Below, piece by piece: positions 17,452-27,524 of a stretch of 64,000 nt of DNA. Position numbers and translations under genes: made by a program. The stretch is from Fibrobacterota bacterium (GTDB lineage: Bacteria > Fibrobacterota > Chitinivibrionia > Chitinivibrionales > Chitinispirillaceae): the NCBI GenBank assembly GCA_023459055.1, contig JAEWVR010000025.1, forward strand, positions 186,001 through 250,000. The letters run 5' to 3'. The notes beneath the pieces were generated by a model. It had not been told where the DNA came from. It saw only the letters and a list, made by a program, of their open reading frames with translations, and did not search any database. The stretch's first letter is position 1, and each line of letters begins with the position of its first letter.

Positions 17452-18177
17452 TTATAAATCTGCCGATGCCAATCTGTATTCCATCGGAAACTTAATTTTT
17501 ACTGTTACCCGCGATGATGGAAACGGTGATGATATCTTTATAGTTCTAATTGCATCATTGTCAAGTATTGCATAACCGGAACTTTTTACAATTGCTACAC
17601 TATTTACAACACCTTCTTTACTGACTACGAATTCAAGTATAACAGTACCACTTATCTCCATTTCTTCTGCGAATGGAGGATATCGTGTGTTTTTTGAAAT
17701 TATCGATGTAATATATGAAAATTCATTGGTTCCTTTATTAGTGCGATCGGTAAATGAAATACGTGTCGTGTCACCCGCGGAAACATCATGTTCAACAGTT
17801 CCAATACCAGTCTCCTTTTCTGTAGTCGCAATGTTGGTTTCATTTATTTTACTTATACTGCTGTCTGATCTGCCTGGTAATGAGTCAGGCTGCGTATGAA
17901 CAATGGTATCAACATCGTGATAAGTTTGCTCAATATGTTCAGCAACAGTTCTTTCATGTAAAGTTTTTTGGTTGTCACATTTTTTTTCCTGTTTATGTTG
18001 TACTGCTACATGATTAATTTCATTAATTGCATTCTTATCCTCTCTGGTTTGTATCGATACAAGTGTCAGATCGACAAAACATGGCGTTTCTTTCACGGGC
18101 AAAATGTTTGCAATAAATAAACATGTACCCGCAATAAAAACATGACCACAAATTGAGACAACAGTACTTTTAACCAT
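17452..18177 (-). CDS. tonB: TonB energy transducer
   Basis: 241 residues: a single N-terminal membrane anchor (VVSICGHVFIAGTCLFIANI), a hydrophilic periplasmic spacer with many charged residues, and a C-terminal TonB domain (RYPPFAEEMEISGTVILEFV, VVNSVAIVKSSGYAILDNDA). The spacer lacks the long Pro-Lys/Pro-Glu repeats of enteric TonB. It lies in the same operon as two TonB-dependent receptors, so it is likely dedicated to them. No exbB or exbD is seen in the window; those must be encoded elsewhere. Confidence 0.92.
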   Translation of the reverse strand: MVKSTVVSICGHVFIAGTCLFIANILPVKETPCFVDLTLVSIQTREDKNAINEINHVAVQHKQEKKCDNQKTLHERTVAEHIEQTYHDVDTIVHTQPDSLPGRSDSSISKINETNIATTEKETGIGTVEHDVSAGDTTRISFTDRTNKGTNEFSYITSIISKNTRYPPFAEEMEISGTVILEFVVSKEGVVNSVAIVKSSGYAILDNDAIRTIKISSPFPSSRVTVKIKFPMEYRLASADL

Positions 18178-18192
18178 CTGAATATCTCTTTT

Positions 18193-19254
18193 TTATTGAT
18201 TGTTTCTTGTCGCGTTTACAAGTATACTGTCAAGCTCATTTTCACTAAGTATTTTATGATAAAACTCTGAATAGAATTTTTTTGTTTCATAACGGATATC
18301 AATTTCGGACTCATCCGGATATAAGAGATTTACAAGCCACAACATTCCGATGATCCGGTTTACTGATGGAGGCCGGTCAAACCATCCAAATGGTACTGAT
18401 GGTATTTTGTAAACTTGCTTTTTTTTGACAGCAAGAACATTCTTCCATATTTTATTGGTGGTAATAATATCAAAGTTCTGATTTCCATGAGTAACACCAT
18501 GATCAACTCCTGTTATGATTATCTCCGGATTCCAGACCATCACCTGCTCAATCGATACGCTCACTCTTCCGAAACCTGATGTTTTTTGAATATCGGCAAC
18601 ATTTATTCCGCCGGCAATGTCAAGTACCTCTGAGTGAAGGGATCCTTTTGAATCTGTTTCAAGCCCGTCAAGTCCCTCAGCATAATAAACCATTACTCTT
18701 TTATTATCAGGTATTTTATCAACAATCGATTGGACTCTTTTATAAACATTTTTATAATAGGTACTTAAAAGCTCTCCACGTACCGAATCACCGATCAGGC
18801 TTCCGACATAACGGTATGTAGAATCAAGCCGGTTAATCGAGCCGCTAACCATAATCACTGGAATCTTGAGCTGTTTTTGCATTCTTTCAGAGAATGTTTT
18901 ATCTGTTTCATCAAGCAAACCCATTGAAATAATAATATCCGGTGATGCCTTGATGACATTCTCGGGATTACCTGTTGTGTTTTTCCCATACCATCCGCCG
19001 AGCATCGGCTTTTTAACATAGCTATCCAGAAGGAATTTTTTTTCATCTTCTGATGGTGGTAATACATGACCGGAAATTTTATCAGGATTAAGTGTATACA
19101 TCAATATCTGCCCCATCGGTGATGTTGAATACACTTTACTGATTTTGTCAGGAATAGTTAAAGTCCTTCCAGCCATATCGGTGATAGTGCGTGCATCAGC
19201 AGATCTGTCAATATACAGCGTCAAAAAAAGTAGTAAAAACACCTGCATTTTCAT
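18193..19254 (-). CDS. Periplasmic binding protein of a metal/metal-chelate ABC importer
   Basis: 353 residues after choosing the ATG at 19254, which has AAGGA eight bases upstream and is followed by a signal peptide (MKMQVFLLLFLTLYIDRSADA). The class III (BtuF/FhuD-like) fold is seen in TITDMAGRTLTIPDKISKVY, SPDIIISMG, VIMVSGSINRLDSTYRYVGS and PEIIITGVDHGV. Such proteins bind siderophores, cobalamin, haem or, as in the MolABC system of Haemophilus, molybdate/tungstate. The operon setting with ModE and Mop-type domains favours molybdate, tungstate or a chelate of these; a ferric chelate cannot be excluded. Confidence 0.88.
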   Translation of the reverse strand: MKMQVFLLLFLTLYIDRSADARTITDMAGRTLTIPDKISKVYSTSPMGQILMYTLNPDKISGHVLPPSEDEKKFLLDSYVKKPMLGGWYGKNTTGNPENVIKASPDIIISMGLLDETDKTFSERMQKQLKIPVIMVSGSINRLDSTYRYVGSLIGDSVRGELLSTYYKNVYKRVQSIVDKIPDNKRVMVYYAEGLDGLETDSKGSLHSEVLDIAGGINVADIQKTSGFGRVSVSIEQVMVWNPEIIITGVDHGVTHGNQNFDIITTNKIWKNVLAVKKKQVYKIPSVPFGWFDRPPSVNRIIGMLWLVNLLYPDESEIDIRYETKKFYSEFYHKILSENELDSILVNATRNNQ

Positions 19255-19267
19255 CGTTGCATGTCCT

Positions 19268-20032
19268 TCAGTTAAGTGTTCCGTGATAAATTCTATTTCT
19301 ATCAATTACCACATCAATATTATAGAGTTGCCGTATCATTCCTGCCGAAATGATAGTATGAGGACATCCAATACCTTCGATGGTACCATTTTTCAATGCA
19401 ATCACATCGTCGGCACAATATAACGGATGTTCCGGATTGTGTGTTGTAAAGATAACACCCATTTTATCATTCGACAGTTTTCCAATCCGCTCGATCGTCC
19501 TTATCTGGTTACCATAGTCAAGATGTGCGGTTGGCTCATCCATGATAATAAATTCAGGCTGTTGTGCCATTGCCCGCGCTATCAGTACCATCTGGCGTTC
19601 ACCACCACTGATTTCGGTATACACCTTATCTTTCAGTTTGTATATTCCCATTCTATCCAGCATATCTTCAGCGATATCACAATCCTCATTTGAACAACCG
19701 GAAAAGAGTGGATTATGAGCGATTCTTCCGGTACAGACAATATCGACAACAGTAAACGGGAATGTCGGATTATGAAGCTGAGGAACATACCCGACTTTTT
19801 TTGCAAATTCTCTTGATGTGTAGGTATCAATCGCCTTACCGTCAAGCCTGATTGTTCCTGTGGTAAGAGGAAGCATGCCCAGCAGCGCTTTAAACAATGT
19901 TGTCTTTCCCGATCCATTTGGTCCAAGAAGACAGACAATTCTTCCCTTTCTGATTTGTACATTTACGTTGTGCACAATCTGTTTTTTCCCATAACCTACC
20001 GTGATATTTTCAACTTCAAACATTACAGCCAC
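19268..20032 (-). CDS. FecE/BtuD-type ABC transporter ATPase
   Basis: 254 residues with all ABC motifs: LLGPNGSGKTTLFKALLGML, VGYVPQLHNPTFPFTVVDIV (Q-loop), EISGGERQMVLIARAMAQQP (signature), FIIMDEPTAHLDYGNQ and the switch His in VIFTTHNPEHPLYCAD. The sequence class is that of importers with FecCD-type permeases. It overlaps the permease gene by ten bases and is followed by the binding protein after 13 bases, so permease, ATPase and binding protein form one transporter. Confidence 0.94.
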   Translation of the reverse strand: MAVMFEVENITVGYGKKQIVHNVNVQIRKGRIVCLLGPNGSGKTTLFKALLGMLPLTTGTIRLDGKAIDTYTSREFAKKVGYVPQLHNPTFPFTVVDIVCTGRIAHNPLFSGCSNEDCDIAEDMLDRMGIYKLKDKVYTEISGGERQMVLIARAMAQQPEFIIMDEPTAHLDYGNQIRTIERIGKLSNDKMGVIFTTHNPEHPLYCADDVIALKNGTIEGIGCPHTIISAGMIRQLYNIDVVIDRNRIYHGTLN

Positions 20033-21057
20033 CCCCTTTTACCTTTTATGAGAAGCAGAATGAAAAAAGGCGCACCAAGAATCGATGTCAGAATTCCAAT
20101 CGGGATTTCAACAGGAAACAGAAATCGGGATAACGTATCAACAAACAACAGATAGATTCCTCCAAGGAGAATTGTAACCGGCAATAGAATTCTGAATGAC
20201 GGTCCGACGATCATTCTTGATAGATGAGGAACCACCAGACCAATCCAACCTATCATACCGGCAATTGATATTACCGATGCAGTCAGAAGCGTTGATGCTG
20301 CTATACAAATTCCCCTTAGGACGCGAACATTTACACCAAGTGATTTTGCCTCTTCATCACCAAATGATAAAGCATCAATTCTCCATCGCATCAGCAGCAT
20401 GGGAATCAATCCTGCAACAGTTGTAATTGTCGCGGTTTTTGTATCTGCCGGATTAACAGACGCCAGACTTCCCATCAGCCAATAAGTTATGGCAGGTAAT
20501 TTTGAGTAGGGATCAGCCATATATTTTACCAGCGACAGACACGATGTCAGTAGCGTGCCGGTAACAATTCCGCTTAACACAAGCGTAAGAATTGTATCCC
20601 CTCTCCTGCTTACAATTCCCGATAGCACCATTGTTAAAAAAACAGCTCCGAGTCCACATACAAATGCAAGCAGTTGAATAACAATAATTCCAAACCCAAG
20701 TAAAATCCCTGCCGCAGCTCCTAACGATGCTCCTGCAGTCACTCCAAGCAGCGATGAATCCACCATTGGATTACGAAAAACGCTCTGATAACATGCACCA
20801 GCACCCGATAATGCCATCCCGACAAGTACTGCACCAAAAACCCGTGGCAATCGCACATTGAAGAGTACCGTTGCAGCAGTTGATAGACTTTCATCCGGAG
20901 ATGGAATCCATATATTAACAAAAAGGGTAACAATCGTTTTAATGGTAAGGGGGTAACGTCCGGTACTTAACGATATCAGGATGCTGCTGAGGAGCACTAC
21001 CATGAGAAGAAAATACATCCATATGTTTCTGTCTTTATCCAAATGCACTGATTTCAT
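20023..21057 (-). CDS. FecCD-family ABC transporter permease
   Basis: 344-residue type II importer permease with about ten hydrophobic helices. Conserved blocks are NVRLPRVFGAVLVGMALSGA, GACYQSVFRNPMVDSSLLGV, WLMGSLASVNPADTKTATIT and the ATPase-coupling region SIAGMIGWIGLVVPHLSRMI. It forms a homodimer moving a bound metal chelate or oxyanion through the inner membrane. Same class as BtuC, FhuB and the molybdate permease MolB. Lies between a TonB-dependent receptor gene (19-base gap) and the ATPase gene. Confidence 0.94.
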   Translation of the reverse strand: MKSVHLDKDRNIWMYFLLMVVLLSSILISLSTGRYPLTIKTIVTLFVNIWIPSPDESLSTAATVLFNVRLPRVFGAVLVGMALSGAGACYQSVFRNPMVDSSLLGVTAGASLGAAAGILLGFGIIVIQLLAFVCGLGAVFLTMVLSGIVSRRGDTILTLVLSGIVTGTLLTSCLSLVKYMADPYSKLPAITYWLMGSLASVNPADTKTATITTVAGLIPMLLMRWRIDALSFGDEEAKSLGVNVRVLRGICIAASTLLTASVISIAGMIGWIGLVVPHLSRMIVGPSFRILLPVTILLGGIYLLFVDTLSRFLFPVEIPIGILTSILGAPFFILLLIKGKRGWL

Positions 21058-21076
21058 GTCACACCTTTACATAGTA

Positions 21077-23095
21077 TTAATAATTAAATTGCAGACCACA
21101 CTTGATAAACCGTCCATCATCAGGATATCCTGCAATGGTATAATAATGACGATCAAGGACATTTTTAACAGAAGCAAATACACGGATTTTTTCTCTCGTT
21201 CCAAATGAATATCCGCAGTTAATATCGAATATATTAAAGTCACCGACTTTCATCACTCTCCCGGCAGGCATAAAATTGTTACTGTAATATGCAGAAACAT
21301 GTTTTGCAACAATAGCAATATCTGCATTCCATTTTTTAATTGTCAATCCGGTATTTGCTATAATTGAGGGTTTAGTGGTATCCGCAATAAAGTCCCTGTT
21401 ATACTCTGCATAAGAATTGTAGTATGTTGCATTTACAAACACAGTTGCACATGACAATAGTAGTTTTGATCTGATCTCACACTCAAGCCCCCATGTATAT
21501 TGATCCCTGTTAAATCCAGTTACCACGGGATATTGAGGTGTTCCCGCGAGGGTAGAATCGAGACCAAAACTATTAATTCCATTATTTTGATTTAAAAGGA
21601 ATACTCCAGCTGAAACTTTACCAATAAATTGGGACGTTGCAACTACCCCGGCATCAACTTCTACTATGTTTTCATCTTCCAGTCCCTTGATCTGTATTTT
21701 TGTTGTGTCAATCATTCCAGGGTCCGGTTTTACATACCCATATGTACCGCTTAATGTTATGGAAACATTATCGATTAGCTTATAATTTACACCTGCCTTA
21801 AATTCCGGGTTAGAATTTTGCCAGAATGGATCTGATTTTGGATTAAAATTGGAATGCAGAATGTGCGTTTTTGTAATTCTGCCTCCAATATCAATATCGA
21901 ATCTTCCGATTGCATATTCATCAACAGCAGTAATTGCAAGATCCTCGGTTTCATACTCTTTCCCGTTGTAGGATAATTTACCGAATGGAACATGCCACCG
22001 GTTATACAACAAGCCAAGACGTACTGTGTTATTTTCAAAAAGTTTAACAGCATGAGTTGCAGTTGCCCCGAACTCTTTGTCAATTTCATCACAAAAATTA
22101 GATGTATATTTGCCTTTCGGGCCACTCGCCTGAAGTACAGTTCCAGCAAATGTACTTTGGCGGCTCGATAGATAGAGCTGGAGCTGGGTACTATTAGTAC
22201 TGTTCCATCGATATAGTCCCTGCATATTTGCAATCATTGACGTGACCGGATTATACTGCCAGTCCTTTTGTGTAAATGTAGTTGTATTCGGATCAGAAAT
22301 TTTCATTTCACGTTTTCCCGAAAAGTAAAATATATTTCCCTGGATCATCAGTTTTTCGTTTGGCGTGTATTTGAGTCTTCCGGAAATGTCATATAGTTTC
22401 TCTGCTGCATTCATATCCTCAGGTCCATCTGTTGATGATACCCCTGCAGCCAAAGCGTAGTGTATCTTATGATACTTTGACCCGGTGCTGAATCTGCCTG
22501 TATATGTTTTATTTTGCCCATAAATCACCTCACCATCAATTGATGCCGTATCATATTGTTTTGGAACAATGTTAATCAGTCCATTCAACCCTGATACACT
22601 ATTAAGCAATATTGCACTTGATCTGAGAACTTCTATCCGTTCAATATCATTAGTCGAAAAAAAGGTTGGTACAGCAGTAAAATCTCTCTGCCATATTCCA
22701 TCAACTGCAAATTCCGCTGATGACTGGTTTCTGAACGTTATAAAGTCTTTAACTTTACGTCCCTGCATTCTTAATTGAACACCGGTGGTATATCGCAATG
22801 CATCAACTAATGTAGCAGCACTCCGTTCTTTGATGTCCTCTTTGTTAACTTCTGAAATGCTTGCTGCGATACTTCTTGTTTCCACACGGGGATTAATGAG
22901 TACATTTCTTTTTTGTTTACCGGTGATTACAACTTTTGTTAATTCTATTTTCTTATCACCCCCGGTATCTCCGTCTATAGCATCTCCCGATGTAATGGTA
23001 TCAAGTTCTTTGTGTGAACTACCTGTTTCAGATTGTGCAATTATAGTGCCTGCCAACATTAGTACACACATAATGATTACAATTATTTTACTCAT
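21077..23095 (-). CDS. TonB-dependent outer-membrane receptor 1
   Basis: 672 residues from an ATG at 23095 with GGAG nine bases upstream and a signal peptide (MSKIIVIIMCVLMLAGTIIA). A TonB-box-like stretch (ELTKVVITG) precedes the plug (ATLVDALRYTTGVQLRMQGR, NDIERIEVLRSSAILLNSVS, LNGLINIVPKQYD). The barrel ends with YYTIAGYPDDGRFIKCGLQF and a terminal aromatic Tyr. The plug resembles siderophore receptors. No cobalamin riboswitch is near it, so a corrin substrate is not indicated; within a ModE operon a molybdenum or tungsten chelate is plausible. Confidence 0.93.
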   Translation of the reverse strand: MSKIIVIIMCVLMLAGTIIAQSETGSSHKELDTITSGDAIDGDTGGDKKIELTKVVITGKQKRNVLINPRVETRSIAASISEVNKEDIKERSAATLVDALRYTTGVQLRMQGRKVKDFITFRNQSSAEFAVDGIWQRDFTAVPTFFSTNDIERIEVLRSSAILLNSVSGLNGLINIVPKQYDTASIDGEVIYGQNKTYTGRFSTGSKYHKIHYALAAGVSSTDGPEDMNAAEKLYDISGRLKYTPNEKLMIQGNIFYFSGKREMKISDPNTTTFTQKDWQYNPVTSMIANMQGLYRWNSTNSTQLQLYLSSRQSTFAGTVLQASGPKGKYTSNFCDEIDKEFGATATHAVKLFENNTVRLGLLYNRWHVPFGKLSYNGKEYETEDLAITAVDEYAIGRFDIDIGGRITKTHILHSNFNPKSDPFWQNSNPEFKAGVNYKLIDNVSITLSGTYGYVKPDPGMIDTTKIQIKGLEDENIVEVDAGVVATSQFIGKVSAGVFLLNQNNGINSFGLDSTLAGTPQYPVVTGFNRDQYTWGLECEIRSKLLLSCATVFVNATYYNSYAEYNRDFIADTTKPSIIANTGLTIKKWNADIAIVAKHVSAYYSNNFMPAGRVMKVGDFNIFDINCGYSFGTREKIRVFASVKNVLDRHYYTIAGYPDDGRFIKCGLQFNY

Positions 23096-23117
23096 ACGAT
23101 ATTTCTCCGATTGGAAA

Positions 23118-23669
23118 TCAATTATTGACCGGTACAAAGTATGCTCCGCTGTTACAGGGTATGCATACACTTTCACCATTTATTACGATGTCTTTTCCAT
23201 CAAATATTTTCTCACCGCATGTAATACATGCAACAACCCGTTTTGGTCTTCCGGGAAGCTCATTTTCGTGCATGGGTACAGAGACCGGATACCACGAAAC
23301 GATCTCGTCATCATTGACATACAGATATTTTCTTACATCCGTATCGTCTGTTTTCTGCTCCTGCTTCATTTTAACAAATACCCTGTATGCACAATTTGTT
23401 TTTGTATTAATAAATGTTCCTGCCATTTTTCCATAATCGCGGAACTTCAGGCTTCTCCGGCCTAGTCTTGTATCGGTAACAGTCATGATTGCATCGGCAA
23501 TACAACGGTCATTCTCTACAAACACAATCAAATCCTTATTTGATTCCGGCTTTACAAGTTCAATACCCTTAACTGCTATTCTGACTCCAAGAATCTGGCC
23601 CATACATAAATGGCCATGAAATTCAATACATTTATCAAGTAGATTGTCAAGTTCAATAGTTGTCATCAT
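23118..23669 (-). CDS. FmdE-family protein
   Basis: 183 residues. The N-terminal FmdE domain shows CIEFHGHLCMGQILGVRIAV, DRCIADAIMTVTDTRLGRRS and YGKMAGTFINTKTNCAYRVF; the C-terminal zinc-ribbon-like end has two Cys pairs (VACITCGEKIFDG and ESVCIPCNSGAYF). FmdE was named from the molybdenum formylmethanofuran dehydrogenase operon of methanogens; bacterial members often sit beside FecCD-type metal importers and molybdenum enzymes. The Cys/His residues suggest metal binding. Its biochemical role is not established. It lies between the two receptor genes. Confidence 0.88.
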   Translation of the reverse strand: MMTTIELDNLLDKCIEFHGHLCMGQILGVRIAVKGIELVKPESNKDLIVFVENDRCIADAIMTVTDTRLGRRSLKFRDYGKMAGTFINTKTNCAYRVFVKMKQEQKTDDTDVRKYLYVNDDEIVSWYPVSVPMHENELPGRPKRVVACITCGEKIFDGKDIVINGESVCIPCNSGAYFVPVNN

Positions 23670-23682
23670 GATATCTTATCCT

Positions 23683-25884
23683 TTATTTTTTGGAAAATTT
23701 AATTGACATATTAGTGTAATAGTTTCTGCCTTCTTCAGGATACCCTTCCTGTAAATAATAATTTCTATCGGCAATATTATTGATACCTGCACTCATTGCG
23801 ATATTATTTGATAAGGTAACTGCTATTTTTCCGTTTACAACAGTATAACCATCCAGTTTCTGGTTCCCTTGTGTTGTTACAAACCGTGATGAGGTATGTT
23901 CAAATGATGTCAGTACTTCAAGCCTGCTGAATGGTTTATAGCTTAACGTAAACATTGTTTTATGTTTTGGCAAATCAGTAAAGAACACTGATGGATTGGT
24001 AATAGTATTCTTTTCCATGAAGGTATAATTTCCCCGTATACTTAACGCAGAGATATACTGAATATTTCTGAGTACCTTCCAGTCAAGTGCCAGTTCAAGA
24101 GCGGGAAGTCTGCCCAAACCTGTTTTTTTACCCGACACAATTGCTTCACCAACATTTTGCATCTGGCTCCGTGGTAAATTATCTGACGGGTCTGTTTTTA
24201 TTACGCTGTCAACTGATTGAATCGCATCATAAAGATGTGTATAAAACAGATTTACCTGTCCGCTGACAGCTGTGTGTCTGCCATCAATATTCCCGGTATA
24301 GGAAACCTCATAATGCACCGCATGTTCTGCCTGGAGATCAGGATTTGGAATTGCAGTTCCCAATTTGTATGAATACCGGTCTTTAATTGTTGGAAAACGC
24401 GTTTTACGTGCCAGAGATCCTGAAACTGAGTTATTAGTATTAATTGTCCAGGTCACTTTACCTTGTCCATTCCAGGTCTGTGTTTTACTTTCATCAAAAG
24501 GAGCTATTGAATCCTTTATGAATAGGCCTGTTTTTTTATCAGTATGATATTTGAAATAATTATCCGCCCGTTCACTTCCTCGCAAGCTATAAGATATTCC
24601 TGCACCAATTTTTATTTTATCACTAAATAAACTCACACCATCTTCAATGCCTGCATCAACAGTATTGTCAATAAACTCTCTCTCCGCTTCGTTTACAAAA
24701 ATTGCAATTGTTGCGGTTTTGGATGTATCGTTAGCATTGTGTTCCCTGTGATTATCTCTTTTATAATGTAAAGCACATCTCAGATCATTGTGCGGAATAA
24801 GAACAGTTCCGAATTCAAGCCCTGCCCCTGCAGTATAATCATCATACCAGCTTTTGAATGCATATGCCTTCTTGAATGTCTGATAATTGGAACTATCGTA
24901 ACTGTCAATACTGTTACTGAATTTATCATAAAATAATGGGACTTTTAAATACGATTTATCACCAAGTACTGTATGTGAATTCAGGTAGAGGCTTTGCCTG
25001 TCCCAATAGGGCCAGACCCAGTATCGTGGAGTTGTTTTCGAATTGGTTCCGGCATATACGGGAACACCCTTTTCACCATGTTGATTGGAAAACGAAAGTA
25101 CATACATACTTGCATTTGATAATGTCAGTCCCGCTTTTGCATTAAACTGTACATCACGGTGGTATGATTTGTCACGACGTCCGGCAGGCTGATATTTTGT
25201 TCCTTCAAAATCATGGGACAATCGGTAATCTTTGGCATATAATCCGGATATACCAGTGCTGAAAAAGCAATAGTTATTTACTTTTGATGCAACTGAAAGA
25301 TTAAAGACATTTCCATCATTGGATGGTAACCATGTTGTATCGGATGCATCAGAGAGTGATCCTTTGACACCAAAGTGTGCCTGAACTTTTAATTTGTCAA
25401 CAGGTTTTGATGATATGAGATTTAATGCTCCTCCGAGTGAATTCGGTCCATAGAGAATTGATGAATATCCTTTTTCGAGTTTGACTTCTGATATGTCAAA
25501 TGTAGTAAATCTACCCAGATCGACATAACCATCATAGGGAACATATACCGGTACACCATCAACATAGAGCGGAATTTGTCTCAGGTCAAACCCGCGTACT
25601 GATAGCCCTGTTTCGTTTCTGGCACCTGAAGAAGTAACAAATACACCTGGTAGCAGATTTACAGCATGGGGTACATCATAAATGGATAATTTATCAAGTT
25701 CTTTTTTACGTACCTGACTTGATAATTGAACATGCCGTTCTGTATTCCCCTTTACAACTATCCGGCCGATATCAAATACTTCTGATCCGCTATCAGGTGA
25801 TGATACGATAGTGCCTGTTTCTGCACTACTTGCCGTCACAATCACCATCATTGCAAACAATAATAACCAGCCTTTTCTATTCAT
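23683..25884 (-). CDS. TonB-dependent outer-membrane receptor 2
   Basis: 733 residues from the ATG at 25884, six bases after GGAGGT; a GTG three bases earlier is less well spaced. Signal peptide MNRKGWLLLFAMMVIVTASS. TonB-box-like VFDIGRIVVKG, plug with DVPHAVNLLPGVFVTSSGAR, LSVRGFDLRQIPLYVDGVPV and GYSSILYGPNSLGGALNLIS, barrel ending in RNYYTNMSIKFSKK. The plug type is that of metal-chelate receptors and is clearly different from receptor 1, so the pair probably recognise different forms of substrate. Separated by 100 bases (25885-25984) from the upstream DUF364 gene, enough for an extra promoter, though none was recognised. Confidence 0.93.
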   Translation of the reverse strand: MNRKGWLLLFAMMVIVTASSAETGTIVSSPDSGSEVFDIGRIVVKGNTERHVQLSSQVRKKELDKLSIYDVPHAVNLLPGVFVTSSGARNETGLSVRGFDLRQIPLYVDGVPVYVPYDGYVDLGRFTTFDISEVKLEKGYSSILYGPNSLGGALNLISSKPVDKLKVQAHFGVKGSLSDASDTTWLPSNDGNVFNLSVASKVNNYCFFSTGISGLYAKDYRLSHDFEGTKYQPAGRRDKSYHRDVQFNAKAGLTLSNASMYVLSFSNQHGEKGVPVYAGTNSKTTPRYWVWPYWDRQSLYLNSHTVLGDKSYLKVPLFYDKFSNSIDSYDSSNYQTFKKAYAFKSWYDDYTAGAGLEFGTVLIPHNDLRCALHYKRDNHREHNANDTSKTATIAIFVNEAEREFIDNTVDAGIEDGVSLFSDKIKIGAGISYSLRGSERADNYFKYHTDKKTGLFIKDSIAPFDESKTQTWNGQGKVTWTINTNNSVSGSLARKTRFPTIKDRYSYKLGTAIPNPDLQAEHAVHYEVSYTGNIDGRHTAVSGQVNLFYTHLYDAIQSVDSVIKTDPSDNLPRSQMQNVGEAIVSGKKTGLGRLPALELALDWKVLRNIQYISALSIRGNYTFMEKNTITNPSVFFTDLPKHKTMFTLSYKPFSRLEVLTSFEHTSSRFVTTQGNQKLDGYTVVNGKIAVTLSNNIAMSAGINNIADRNYYLQEGYPEEGRNYYTNMSIKFSKK

Positions 25885-25984
25885 CACTACACCTCCGATA
25901 TATAATTTTTCATATTACGACAAAACACGAGTACTACGTCAGTTAATCTGACATATTAAAGATTGAAAATTCTGCTCAGTTACA

Positions 25985-26728
25985 TTAGTTTCTGGAAATA
26001 GTTACTTTTTCAAGTGCTCCATCCGGTGCATACGCAATACTTCCTCCTCCACGTTGACAATATCTTATTGTTGTATCCGGATTTCTAATCAGGGTTGAAC
26101 CGGCAGACCAGATGCCGAAATTAAAAAGACATTTACTAAGTGGTACTGTTGGTCCCATAATGATACGGTACTCTGCCTCCGGAGTACGCCTGATTACTTC
26201 ATCAAACGTATTATTTACCAGGGTAAGGCCAGTCATGAATACCACCTTTGCTTTACTCAGCACATCGTGTGAATTATCCCAATGGATATCACCCGGACGC
26301 GGAAACAGTTCAATGATATTAACCGGAAACCCGGCAGTTCTCATTGCAGCAGCCTCTTGAAAATGGCCGATGAAACAGGTTGATTTTGTTTCTGACATAT
26401 TTTTAAATAAATCAATTGAATTTCCTTTCATATATGTCGGGACATCAGGTAATATTGCCTTTAGAGCTGCCATTCCGATAGCTTTTTTCAACGTTTCATT
26501 TGACAAAAGAAACTCTTCTGCGATTGTACAGGCATTACTTCCAATAATTGATTCATGGCAGGTATTCATACCGAATGGATCAACCATCCCGGGCATCCCT
26601 GTGAGCATTGTGGACATTGCATAACGGTCAGTTTTAATGATCACCCAATTCAGGAATATGTATAGTTCGTTAATTACCTGATGTGTATCTGCATTGTTCA
26701 GAAGTTGTTCAAGCAGTAATTGATTCAT
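25985..26728 (-). CDS. DUF364/DUF4213-family protein, copy 2
   Basis: 247 residues, cytosolic. Fits the heavy-metal-chelation family called DUF364: an N-terminal half with CHESIIGSNACTIAEEFLLS and GMAALKAILPD, then the Rossmann-like C-terminal half with TCFIGHFQEAAAMRTAGFPV, IIELFPRPGDIHWDNSHDVL, VFMTGLTLVNNTFDEVIRRT and IMGPTVPLSKCLFNFGIWSA. The role is not proven; structures of the family suggest a small-molecule or metal site at the interface of the halves. Its start overlaps the stop of the related gene upstream by one base, so the two probably form a heteromer. Confidence 0.85.
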   Translation of the reverse strand: MNQLLLEQLLNNADTHQVINELYIFLNWVIIKTDRYAMSTMLTGMPGMVDPFGMNTCHESIIGSNACTIAEEFLLSNETLKKAIGMAALKAILPDVPTYMKGNSIDLFKNMSETKSTCFIGHFQEAAAMRTAGFPVNIIELFPRPGDIHWDNSHDVLSKAKVVFMTGLTLVNNTFDEVIRRTPEAEYRIIMGPTVPLSKCLFNFGIWSAGSTLIRNPDTTIRYCQRGGGSIAYAPDGALEKVTISRN

Positions 26729-27492
26729 TATCCGGCCCGGCTTTCTTTACGGAAACGGATCATCTTCGCACCATTTTTAAAGATCGATCTGTCGCCGCCT
26801 TCTTTAATATTTTTTAAAACCACCAATTCATCCAGTACTACTGTGCCTGCGAGTACCGATACACCGTTACTCAATAATAACGGTGTTAACGGCACACTTG
26901 GACCAACAAGGATGCATTGGGCATTTTTTGACAGCGTCAGCAACCGCGGAAGTGTTTTATTTGTAAAGGTAACTCCCGTAATGAAAACATAGTCCTGCAG
27001 AGGAAGAATATATTCACACGATGGATCCGGGAAATCTCCCTTTTGAGGATTTCGCTCTATAATTGACAACTTGGCGACAGATGAAACTGCTTCGAGGCCA
27101 GGAAAATGTCCGATCACTGCAACACGCTTATTTGCCAGATCAGGCAGCATCTCATCAAAAACATTATCGTTACGCTCTGTAAATGTCTGGGGGCCCCAAT
27201 GGTGTTCAATCAAATCGATCGAGTTGTAATATGAATTTATTGCTGCAACCCCGATTGAGGCCTCAAGATTATTCCAGGATTTTGCAAGTGCTGCAATGCG
27301 TTTCAATGAGGACCCGACAATAGAACCGGTGTATGATGTTGATCTCTCACTGTCAATAATTGTCATTGCAAGACCCATACCGGTTGAGCAGATCGCTACC
27401 CAGTGTACACCGACAATACAATCACGGACTGTAATGGTATCTGGTATATTTTCAATCAGCTGATCATAGAGTGACCATGGTACTTCAGGCAT
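26728..27492 (-). CDS. DUF364/DUF4213-family protein, copy 1
   Basis: 254 residues, a distant paralogue of the next gene. Recognisable blocks are VHWVAICSTGMGLAMTII, GSSLKRIAALAKSWNNLEAS, VAVIGHFPGLEAVSSVAKLS, IERNPQKGDFPDPSCEYIL, YVFITGVTFTNKTLPRLLTL and ILVGPSVPLTPLLLSNGVSV. The last blocks match the conserved C-terminal half of DUF364. It directly follows the ModE-type regulator (32-base gap). Two linked copies beside a ModE gene point to a job in molybdate/tungstate handling, for example chelation or sorting after import; this is inference. Confidence 0.85.
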   Translation of the reverse strand: MPEVPWSLYDQLIENIPDTITVRDCIVGVHWVAICSTGMGLAMTIIDSERSTSYTGSIVGSSLKRIAALAKSWNNLEASIGVAAINSYYNSIDLIEHHWGPQTFTERNDNVFDEMLPDLANKRVAVIGHFPGLEAVSSVAKLSIIERNPQKGDFPDPSCEYILPLQDYVFITGVTFTNKTLPRLLTLSKNAQCILVGPSVPLTPLLLSNGVSVLAGTVVLDELVVLKNIKEGGDRSIFKNGAKMIRFRKESRAG

Positions 27493-27524
27493 TTTTACTA
27501 TCCTTCTGATTAATACGTTATCGT

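Noticed and set aside
21077..25884. Cobalamin receptors (BtuB) as identity of the TonB-dependent receptors
   Set aside because: No cobalamin riboswitch precedes them, and they lie in a ModE-headed operon; the cbi operon is elsewhere.
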